Notes under the pieces: model-generated
Seen by the model: the letters and a program-made list of their open reading frames with translations, nothing else
Database searches by the model: none
Told to the model about the DNA's origin: nothing
Made by a program: the position numbers and the translations under genes
Assembly (NCBI RefSeq): GCF_047948215.1
Contig: NC_134458.1
Coordinates: 147,072,536 to 147,136,535, forward strand
DNA from: Lycorma delicatula
Lineage: Eukaryota > Arthropoda > Insecta > Hemiptera > Fulgoridae
DNA: 64,000 nt
Reading direction: 5' to 3'
In this document: piece after piece, positions 1 through 12,500 of the stretch
Position numbering within the stretch: the first letter of the stretch is position 1
Layout: every line of letters starts with the position of its first letter

Positions 1-235
1 TATGGTGCATAAATAACCACATGACATGAGTATCCAAGTATTAACTTGTGCCTAAGGAAAATTGTTCTATAAATCATCTTTAATAGACATAAATATTCAA
101 ATGAAGATTTATTCCACACATTAGTATAATAATTATTTTTATAGTTCATTAATGTCTGGTTTATAGGAAAAAATCCTAAACTTACTGGATATACTTTTCT
201 ATTAAAAGTAAATATATATTAAAAACAAAACATAC

Positions 236-500
236 TAAAATTTCCATCTGAGGTTAAATGAAATATGTAACTAATTCGATTAGTACAAAACATAAGTCCA
301 AGTCTGAAAGGTTCATTTTCCCAAGCAACACCAACAATTCCACCACCAGGACACCAGATTGCTTGACCAGGAGAATAATGATCAGGTATTCCTTCCAATA
401 TAGTAATCTTTTCTGTTTTTAAATCGTATACTGCTACAACAGGTTGATGTTTACCTACAAGTTGTTCACCCCAATCTTGTCTAAAAACATATTCATCACC
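236..500 (-). CDS. APEH: APEH coding exon 4
   Basis: Begins after a TTTCAG acceptor at 501-503 and ends at a GTATGT donor (230-235). It codes for 88 residues with the strongly conserved GDEYVFRQDWGEQL, SPGQAIWCPGG and NEPFRLGLMFCTNR segments. The following exon lies outside the window or was not recognised. Confidence 0.93.
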
Positions 501-3500
501 CTGAAATTTATACAAGATTCTTTAGTATTTATTAAATTTAGATTCTATAACAAGAAAATAAAAAATTAAATAAAAATAACAGTTCTCTAATTCTCTACTT
601 GAGGATTAATTTTTTAGGTCTAAAAACCCCTATGTGGCCATCTTTAATTACAATAATCATGTAATCACAGACTTGATACATTCACACACAATTACATATT
701 TACAACTAATACTACAACAAAAACATATATATATATAATAACTGATTAATAAACAGGAGAAAAACAAAATTCAGGTAATGCATGTCCATACATGCATATA
801 ATTTAACAAAACCTTTCATAACCAAAAACTTATCATATATAACATTTTGGCCAGGAATAGAAATTTCTCATAGCAGAAATGGGCCTAAGGTAATTTGGAT
901 TAATAATTTATTTTTTCTCTAAGCATCAGTAGAATTTTGCTCAATTACAGTCACCAAGACTTGAATCCAGAACCTTCTAGACGAAAAGTGGATGTTTTCA
1001 CTCGGTCACGGAGTGATAGCACACCAGTATTATAACACCAATGAGGAAGTGAAAATATGAAAATCCCTGTTGTATTATATAAATGAAGGCTGACTACAAA
1101 ATAATGAAAAATATACATGTCTTATTTATTTATATAGCAAATAAATGTTCAGAGACAAGTCCAAGTAGAAGCCCAAGCTTAAAGTTTTGAGTGTAAAGAG
1201 CAGAAGACTGCAGAATAAATATTTCAGATTCATACACCATTAATAACTACATAAGGTCTGTTCAATAAGTATCTGACCATATTTATTTTCTTCAAAAATA
1301 TTTGAATTAGAAGTAAAAATTTTGAAGTATACAGCACTAACACAGTGTACTTTTTATATCCTAATACCTAGTGTACGTTTTTTAGCAACTTTATAGACAG
1401 CATCAGTTATCATCCAGTAGCCATTGTATTATGTGTTAACAGGTGCTTTCAACATTTTTATTCTGTCCATAATAATGGAGAATGTTGAACAATGTTACTG
1501 CATTAAGTTCTGCCAAATATTGGTGATAACCAAAGCAAAATAATTTGTTAGACTAAGAAGGCTTTCAAAAATGAAGTATTTATATAAATTAAAGAGTGGT
1601 ATAACCAATTTTAAAATTCAGTCAATTTTCAAATTGAGTAGCATTTTTTTATAGGTTACTAACAAGCTGATATCCAAAAATCATTAACAAAGGGTGCAGT
1701 TTGACAATGGAAAATCATTTGAAAAATTGCAATGATATTGATTAGTGATGTCTGTCCAAACACATAGCTTTAACAGATGACTTGGGCATGGACACAGTAC
1801 CAAAAAAAATGTGTGCCAAAACTGTTTTTGCACAAATAGAAGAATATTCTATGAATAAGATGCACAGAGTGTGATTCAAATCTCCTTGAAAGTAAAAATT
1901 TAGACTGGAACTAAGCAAATACCTTTTTTATTCCATCTCCTGACCCAGCATCATCTTTATTATTCTGTGGTTTTTGTTTATAAAATGGTTCTGTTTTTGG
2001 CACTTTCTTCTCAGCAATGTACAATAATTTATTTTCACATGGTGACCACTCAAAACAACTGAATTCACCTGATTAAAAAAATAAAATCAGATTACGGAAA
2101 GGTGTTAATACTAAAATATATGAAATACCACTAGAGACACATTCTGCTTTTAAGAAGTATTTGATCCAATCATTTTCTCAGAAACCAACAAGTTTTTCTC
2201 AGCACTATATATTACTTTTCAGTAATAAAATTGTTATTAACCTCCACGGGTTAATTAATAGTTGCTAGGCAGAATGCGTTATTTTATGTTCCATAAATAC
2301 ATATGTTAAGTTTTTTTTTTGTTATTTTGTGTATTCAAGTTGTGACAAAATTAGCTGCCTAATATTTACATATTTATAATCTTTTTTTCCAATAAGTATG
2401 TTTATTATACATATAAACATACAAATCAGTTAAATATTCATGTAAATATACATATCAGTTTATTATATCACTCCTTAAAAAAAAAATCAACTTATATCAA
2501 TAAACCAGATTTCATATCCTAAGTTAAAAAATTAATAATTACAACATTTTTTATTTATAACAATGATAATGCATTGCCTAACAATACATTAATATCTAAC
2601 TGACAATTAATCAATGGGTTAAAACAAACTATTACATATGTTGTTAAAATTGAGTATTAAATATTTGTAAGTATTAGGCTAATGTCAAGTGTGCATAGAT
2701 GGATTTTATTATTTAATTAGGTTGTTATCTGGTAATAAGGATTGGTATATTATTTGATATATATGTGTCTTATACGAGGTGTGTGAGAAAAGTAATGAGA
2801 CTGACTTTTTACTTACTAAAGTTTTTATTTTTTTCAAACAACAATATTATCCCCTTCAAAGTAGTTCCCTTGGGCAGCTATACACCAGCGGAGTCGTTGT
2901 TCCCACTCCTGGTAGCAGCGCTGGAAGGCTTCAACTGGTAGGGCATTTAACTGGTCGGTCACAGTCATTTGAATGTTCTCCAGATTTCCAAAATGACGTC
3001 CTTTTAAGACATGTTTCCATTTCGGAAAAGGAAAAAGTCACAAGGACTCAAATCAAGTGAATAGGGGGTTGAGGAACCGTAGGAATGTGTTTTGAGGTAA
3101 AAAATTCCCTGATGGAAATGGCTGTGTGACACAGGGCATTGTCATGATGAAGCATCCACTTGTCTGCAATGTCTGGTCTCACACGAATCACTCTTTTCCT
3201 GAGCCTTTCAAGGACACCTTTGTAAAACACTTGGCTGACAGTTTGTCTTGGAGGAACAAAATATTTCTGCACAATACCCCTACTATCAAAAAAGCAAATC
3301 AGCATGGTTTTGATCTTTGATTTGCTCATTCGATATTTTTTCAGTTGAGGAGATGACAGAGTGTGCCACTCTTCGCTTTGCCGCTTTGTTTCAGGATCGT
3401 ACTCAAATATCCAGGCTTCATTACCTGTGATCACACGATTGAAGAATTCTTGGTCATTGTCAATCCTCTCAAGAAGATCAATGCACACGTCTCTTCGATT

Positions 3501-6500
3501 GTTCTTCTGTTCCTGTGAGGTTTATCAGCACCAATTTCGCACAAACCTTTCGCATGTCTAAATCATCTGTCAAAATTTTATGTACGATGAAAGTGTTTAA
3601 ATTTAACTGTTCGCTTGTTAAACAACGGTCTGAACTCACAAGAACCCTCACACGCTCAACATTTTTGTCAGATTTTGAAGTTGAAGGTCTCCCTGAGCAA
3701 GGTTGATCAACGTGTTCTCGGCCTTCCAAAAATGATTTGTGCCAGCGGAAAACCTGTGCTTTTGATAAGCAATGTTCCCCATAGGCCTGTTTCAACTTTT
3801 CAAAGGTCACACCAAAACATGATTGCACAACGTTGCTCTAAATTCCGATGCTCCATTTTCATAACACACAACAAAAACACAACTTCACTATGGCGCTGTC
3901 AAAAATAATGTGTTGGCTGAACAGAGTTGAAACTCGTACTGAGCATGTGGAAGGGATGAACAAACCGGTCTAGCACAGACCAGTAGACACAGCATTGCCA
4001 GATCGCTCGCAGTGTTACCAATCTCATTACTTTTCTCACACACCTCATATATGATAATATTTTGTTTTACTCACTATACATATACTGAATTTAATACAAG
4101 CATATCTAATTTTGTTACACATATAAAATGTAATAAATGGTAACAAATAAACAATTATCATTATAAAACAACTTTAAACCTTAATAGTTAAAACATGATC
4201 TTTCCAATAATGGTTTCGTTTTATAAGACTGTTTAAGTGTTTATTAATTGCTTATCCCCTACACTATTTATTCTTATTGTATCTTTTACTTTTTTTTTAT
4301 GAAGTTATTGTTTTCCATCACTTATTTACTAAAAAATCTATTTTGTTACACTGGAGAGGTCCAAATTTACACTTTTGACCTAAGCAGATGGTGTAAATCT
4401 ACAACTGCAATTATGACCTATAGTACATAACTACCTGTAAATAAGCCAATCAAGTTGAATATTATAGAATACTGTAAAATGAACACCATTACCTAAAACA
4501 AAACCAACACTGATCAGATCTTTACACCATGTATCTGTATCAAAGCCACCATAGAGACTGGGAACCAGCTAATCCCTGAATAATCTTTATTTTTTTAACA
4601 TTAATGATGTTTTTCAAATCACATTTGATTTTCAACATGTGGACTGTTCCCATACCCACACCCTCAGGTAAGTCCTTGTTTTTTTTTTTAATGATAAATA
4701 AAATTGGTACTTAAGTATTCTACTGTAACTCACTGGTTGAAGTATTCATGAGTAATATTTTGATACTATAAAAAATTCATAATAATTTTTAAATTCTAAA
4801 GACATATTTTAAGAAAAAAAGGAAGTTTATAACTAAAAATAATTTCTTATAAAAAAAAAATGTTAACTGTAAAAAACTGTTTTTCCATTTATCAGGTTTG
4901 GTAAACTAGGCTTCTAATTCTTTTTAAGGTCAGATTGTATTCACAGGATTTATATTTCCCAATTATGGATTGTGGTGCTATTTTTTGCATGAACTGTACA
5001 CAAATGAAAAAAAAAGAAGTTAACCATCTAGCCATAGAACAACAGAAATGCTTCACTGACTATTGTCAGAAATAGTTGTTTGAGGTTTCTGAAGATTTTA
5101 TTTTCTACAAAACTGACAAACGAGATAAGCTATTACCCTTCATTTTTTTGTTTTATTGATTCTTTGACCACATTTAGAAATACAAACACAACCACAATAC
5201 ATTACTTATTTTTCTAATAAATAAATTGTTATCCACACTAAACTAAACATCCACACTAAACTACATTTTTTTGGTCATGTTTTGTGTAACATACAAGTAC
5301 TTGTACGTGATTTTTAGAGTACATTAACAGTTTTTTGTATTTTTTTTTATTAAAATTTCACTGATTTATAAAAGCCATAACATCTGGTTGTAGGCCTAGG
5401 AAAATGGGATTGTATTTTGTGATATATTGATTAATTCATTGTATTTTTCTTATTTAATTTGGATGATGACTACAAAACCATTTTGAAGGTGTTTTGAAGT
5501 TATGAACGATGAAAAAAGTCAAATGATAATTAGTTTAGAAACTAATGAATTCCTCAAACATTCTACAGTTCCATCTATAACTTTTCTTATTTCTTTATAC
5601 ACTGATTAAATAAACAATAGTTTACTATACATATTTTTTGCGTTCATTATTTTTAGTATTTATTTTATACATTACAATAAACTAAACTTGCAAATATCTT
5701 TATTGTAAATTCATTTCAGAATCTGGATATACTATTAATGATAAACATGTACTATTTAATGATGACTTTCTGACAGAGAGATTTATACACATTTCATGAA
5801 AAAGTTATTAAAAATAAAAAGTCAATTACAGAACCAGGAACTAATAACTGCTAAGAAATTAAAGGCATATATGTGGGGTGTTTTTTTAAGTAAGGGCCAT
5901 TTTCCATTTGCCGCCATTATATGTGGTGAAAATTGATAGTGCTAGTGTAGCATATTTATTTACATCTACGGTCATCTGTTTGCAATAGGTTAATGTTATT
6001 TGTGTTAGTTGCTGAGTATAGCCTGGCTGAAATGAGTGCCACAATAAATAACCCTGTAAGTTGTGAAGTGTAATTCGAATCAGTAATTCGTTATCTATTG
6101 GCAAAAAACCAATCTGCTACTGATATTCATAGAGAAATTGTCTATGTTTACGAACCCAGTGTTATGTGCAAAGGTAAAGTTCACCAATGATGTAGTTTGT
6201 TTCTTCGAGGAAGTACGAATGTTCACAACGTAGTGGTTGCCCGACTGTCATCACAGATGAATTGACTGAAAATGTAAATGCAAAACTCAGTGAAAACAGA
6301 AAGACTTACTGTTTCTCAATTATTAATTGAATTTCCTTCTGTTTCACAATCAGTAATTTACAACATTTTAACTGAAAAACTAGGTTACAGAAAGTTGTGT
6401 TCTAGATGGGTATCAAAAATGTTGACAGAAACACACAAAGAAAGATGTCTTACTGCAGCTCAAACATTTTTGAAACACTACAAAAATGAAGGTTATCATT

Positions 6501-9500
6501 TAAGGAAACAAGTTGTAACCAATGATGAAATGTGGAAATCTTATTCAAATGTTGAGACAAAGCAGCAATCAATGCAATGGTGGCACTTATCATCCCTGAA
6601 GCCCAAAAAGTTTAAGCAAAAAAGTTCAATGAAAAAGCTTATGGCTATGGTTTTTTGGGACGACGAAGGGATATTGCTGATTGAATTTCTTTAACGTGGA
6701 AGAACTGTTAATGCAGATGCGTACTGTGAAATACTTTCAAAACTTAGATATTCAATTCAAAACAAAAGGCGTGGGTGAAGCTACCTGATGGGATCTCGTT
6801 TCTCCATGATAATGCACAATCTCAGATGGCAAACAAAACCATTGAACAATTGTGGCGATTTCATTGGGAAATCTTTGAATATCTACCTTACAGGCCGGTT
6901 CTTGCATCGAGTGATTACCTTTTTCTCCATTTAAAACAATGGCTTGCATCGCAAAAGTTTGAGGATAAGGAATTACAAAACAAAGTAATTAACTGATTTA
7001 AATTACAGGCAGGAGAATTCTTCAGTAATGGAATAATTAAGCTGGTAAACCAATATCAAAAATGTATTGCAGTGAATGGCGAAAAATGTAGAAAAATAAT
7101 ACATATTTGTAAGTTTATTTTGTTACAATAAAGTACTAAGTCTAATACTGATGAAATAAATGTACTACCATACATAATTACTGGAGTTCAGACCCAGTAC
7201 TGCATGTACCAGATGTTGCAATGTTATGTTTGATAAGTGATTTTAAAAAATATCTGAAACAATTCATGAAAATAAGAGTGCTAAATGTACCCTGAAAGGT
7301 TAACCAGGAGATGTTTAATATCAATACTGTGTTCAAATATTTGTAAAGTACATGAACTTTCATCATTTCTTTCAGTAATAAAGTATGATACTTTTCAAAG
7401 GTATCTATGATAAAACAGCATTTGCCTGTTAACTCCAAGAATGATTTAAGATCCATTATCAAATGAAAGAATAAGCTAATAACTTTTTCATCACAACAAA
7501 ACTTATAAATACTTTATTGAAGTATAATTTTTATTCCTGTGGAATGGTGAGAATAACTCCAAAATAACTACCAAAATTCATGAAACCAGTAATGGGACAA
7601 AAACAGGGAGGGTTTAATTTTGGAAGTAAAACATTTCAGCAGAGAAAGTAAATACTACAGTAAAGGGTAAGCAGTAAATGTGTTAATTGGACAAAAAATC
7701 TTACTATCAGCATAAACATCTCCATGAATATCGATGGCTGTTAAATCTGAAACAGATAATAACCGTGATTTCGACCATATTTCAAGATGCTGCAATTTTT
7801 TTGATGAATTTTCTTGAGAAGGAACTTCTCTAATTACAGCTCTGGATTCTTGACTGTGTGATATGCTTGACAGAATTCTGCAATAATAAATAAGAATACA
7901 CAGCAAAAAATAAATATATTTAATACACAACACGTAAAAGAATAACTAAAAAACTAATTCTGTAAAAAGAATTAAGCAACATTTAACTTTCATAACTGCT
8001 AGTGCTAACAAAAACTGCCATCCACCATACAGAAGAATGCATTTATGAGTAGTTGAAATGTAATACAATAATTGTTCATAACTCACAAATGAAGAGATAT
8101 TCAAATGAAATACTACCAGAGAATAATTGCCAGAAAGTCTGAATATTTAACTCTTAATTAAAACAGTTCTAAAAGTATAAATAATAAGATTTGAAGGTAT
8201 TAAAGATAGAGTAGGTTTACTTCAAATGAAAGCAAGAGAAGAAAACTCATATTAATTCAAATTTAGGCACTGGTAAGTAGATGAAGAAACATGCAAAGAA
8301 ACCTAAAGGGAGTTTAAATAGTTTTACAGATAGTATTAGAAAAGTTGGAAAGTAACTATAAAATAAAATGTTAGTATTAATTTTTAACAGTTGTTGGACA
8401 TTGAGAAGTGGTGGAAGAACTTGTAATAAGGTTTGGTGGTGGCCGGTCATTAAATCAGTCATGCATAATAATTGTCAAGAGTGAGATCATCTCCTCCTGC
8501 AAGTCAGTATGCAACTCCACCAGCGAGTGTATCATTATTTGTATTTACTATGTCTTATAGCTTAGTGTTATTAAATATTAACTACATAATAGTTGCAAAC
8601 GTCTTACAAACACAAATTACAGTCTTATTGGCGTACAATTTAATTTTATTTCTTGAAGACCGACCTATTATGAAAATAAAAATTTTAATTTAAATACAAT
8701 TATACATTTGAATTTGAATTAACATCTTTTGGGAAATCCCTAATGATGGAGTAACAGCTCCAAACGTACTCGGATATATACTTTTAAAATTGTTGGTAAG
8801 TGGAACTTTATTTTATACAATTGTATTAATACCAACGGTGCCAAATGCTTAGTAAATTATTAAATATCATTTATCTTATATATCAAGTATCTTCATTCTC
8901 ATACTGGTCCAAGGGACTGTTCCAGCCCTAGCATTAACCTACACAATCCACTATCTCCAAATCAATATAAATTTTCTACCTAAATGGTATCATCCTATCA
9001 TTCGTTAAACCCAACATTTATTTTAATTTTCCTAAATAAACCCTATATTTCTATGGTTCTCTGAATTCATTTTTTTGTTCCTAATCCTTCAACAGTCATG
9101 CTGGGAATAAAGAAGTAGAGAGCAAAACTGTGATAAGTCCTTATGGATATAGAGAGGAGATTCACAGAGGAAGAAGGTTAATTAATTTCTACTAAGAAAA
9201 TCAACTTTACACAATGAACACCTTTTTTAAGAAACACAGGGAGGGAAAGGATATAAGATTGCTTTCATTGGACAAGTTAAAATAGAAATAGACTATAATT
9301 TGGAAAAAAATTAATTAATTACAAATATAGAGCTCAGCTCCAATTTTAAATATTACACAGGCTATAGACTGACGAACTACAACTTGGGAAAATACCATAA
9401 CAAAACCTAGACCAAGCTGGTACAACACCACTCGGATTTATACAGAAGAAAACATTCAACAGATTAGAAGTAAACTAGAAGAGAATGTAGCCTAACTGGA

Positions 9501-9520
9501 TCTGAATAAAAAATATATAC

Positions 9521-9576
<56 letters not shown>

Positions 9577-12500
9577 CCAGATCCAGTTTATATATATAAA
9601 TATTTGCATGATGGTACAATTTTTTTATAATAAACATAAAACAGTTAAAACTTTTTAAAATATACCATGTAGATCCATTTATTACAGCAAATTGTCACAT
9701 CAGTCCAAAAAACTAAAAAGCAAAGACAAGATACAAAGAGGAAGAGGAATGCTGGAAAATAAATCAATCAGAAAACTCAGGAAACAAATAAGTAGAAGAG
9801 TTCCCTGGACTATTGGGTTAACAGAAAAAAGTGGACAAATGAAAAAAAGAAGAAAGGGATAATTCAAATAGCATGAAACTTCTTTAGAGAAATGTATAGA
9901 TATTGATATTATTTTCACTGATTATAAAAAAGCTTTTGATTTAATAAACCATCAATTCCTATATAGAGCATTAAGGCCCCAAAATATGTCTCCTAAAGAC
10001 CTAAATTTAAAAGTTTATATTCATCGAGTAAGGCCAGAAAAATGATGGGCCGAGTCTGTTCATATTTCAAAATGGAAAAAGGAATAAAACAGGGAGACAC
10101 TTTATCACCAGTTTTGTTCAATGCAGTCTTGAAGGAAGTATTTATAAAATTGAAATGGATAGAAAAAAATTTGGAATTAGTATTAGTGGTAGAAAACTGA
10201 CAAATCTGAACTTTTTAAACGATCTAGTACTACTTAGTTCATCTTCGTTGAATGAATTAGAAAAACAAGACCAGGCAGCAGGTTTATATATTAATGAAAA
10301 AAAGTCTGTTCTTATAATACATGGGGAGTTGAGAAAGAATTATAACTGCTAGGAAAGAATCACTAACAAGCAAAAAAAATTATCTATCTAGGCCAACTGG
10401 TGAACTTTGAGAACAGAACAGGAAAGGAGACTCAAAGAATGATAGCAGCCAAAGAAGGATAGGGATCAACATGTTTTCCCTTAAATTCCCTTAAAATTTG
10501 ATCCCTTAAATTTATTATGAAAAACAACCAGATGAGTAGTACACAGAAAGGTAAATTATTAGTCCATTGTGTAACACCTTGTCTCGTCTACACAAACTTG
10601 GACATTGTCGAAGAAGTCCATACAAATTACATGAGTATCCCAATGATCAATGAAAGAAAGAAGTATGCTTGGTATGAAAAGGAAAGCCCAAGTTAAATGT
10701 GAAAAGATACAGCAACACCAGAGTGGCAGATGTAGTTAATTAAGAAACTGAAGTGAAAATGAACTGTTCACCTGGCAAGGTTGGTAGATAAGTGTACAAA
10801 ACAAATTATATTTTGGAAATCTTTCTACAAGAAAAGAGGTATGTAAAATAAAAGGAGGGAAGATGATTGAAGGAGGCTGCAGGAATAAATTGGTATAGAT
10901 TGACATTAGACAGAAAAGCATGCAATATTGGGCAAGATGGTGCAATATGCAATATGCTCAGTAATGGATCTGGTTTCAAATGTGAAAAATAAACAAATGA
11001 CAAATGGTTAAATTGAGAGATAATTTAACAAGTAGCTCTTTATTTTTTACATTTGTGAAGGTTTTTACATATGTGTCCATATATGTAAAATATATAGTGT
11101 CTATACAAATTTGATATAGTGCTTAAATAAAACTTAAAACTGAAACTAAATAAAAGGCTTATTTATGTTTTTTTTTTCACAGAAAAAATTTCAGATAATT
11201 ATTTCATGTACCTGAAATAAAATTCTAATAAATATTAGCAATATTATAATCAACTTAACTGAAACTATAAAATGAACTAAGTTAAATTTTTGCTTAAATG
11301 GCTTTGCATCACAAGAACCATTAGTTTACTTGATAAATATTAGAAATTTTATAGGATAAAAAGTGAAAGATAAATATAATTCCTTTTTCTTACACAATGA
11401 CCATAAAATCAAAACACAATGCAATCAAATCAATATTTTCCATGTCAAATATAACTCTGATTCTTCTTACTAAGGGATGGTTATTTAAATTATTTTATCA
11501 TTTAAAACATCACCGATTTGATATTAATAAATCTGTATAAGTGTCAATAAGCAAAAGGGTAATTCTGAGCAATTACTTGATCAACTTCAATTTTATTCAA
11601 ACTTTAATATACCATAGTATAGATGCTTAAGATCAGGAAAATATAAGATCTAAATATCAGAAAGCAGGTTTGAACAGCAGGTGGCCCATGCAAGTTCAAA
11701 GTCTGTGCCACATTATCAGTGCCTGTTCTGTGGAGGGAGATTAGGGTTAAGGGTAGAGATAAAAATAAGGTTAGTCTAGTAGAGAGAGGTTAGGGATAAA
11801 TTACTAGGGTATGGCAATACTTACACTATCTTGTAGGACACTTGACCGAATTTAAGTTTAAATGGAAATAGTCACTACAGAGACTACATCACATGTTCTG
11901 TGCTATCAGGTCATGTGTATGATGGATAATCACCTTACAAAGGGCGCAGTCAGCCAAGGTAACTCGGACGATATTAAGATTAGTTTATTCCTCTCACTAC
12001 AAAACTCAAACTTGTCTCCACATAACAGATTAGCATCTGAACAGCCATAATTCAGAAAGCTGATTCATAATTGACTAGAGTACTGATAACACACGATAGA
12101 CTTCGACTGTGTAGGTCACCCATTGTCCAAACCTGCTTTCAGACATGTAGATATTGTGTTTTCCTGGTCCTAAGCATATCTATTTATGGTATATTAAAGT
12201 ATGAAAAGAGTTGAAGGTGTAATTGCACAGAATTACAAGCAAAACAAGGAAAGAAATAATTTTTATTAAAGTATGAATAATAACGAGCAGAAAATGTAAT
12301 TTTAAAAAATCATATTTCAAAAGAAAATTTTATAGCAGTTAAGAATAATATAAACTTAATACTGTAAACCAAACTACACATTACAAAGAATGATTCAGAC
12401 TCAATATGCATAAATGATCCACTTGTACAATACTGAATTCTAAATAAATATTTAAAACTAAATAAATTTAAAAGGAATACTGTTTGTAAATGTACCAATA

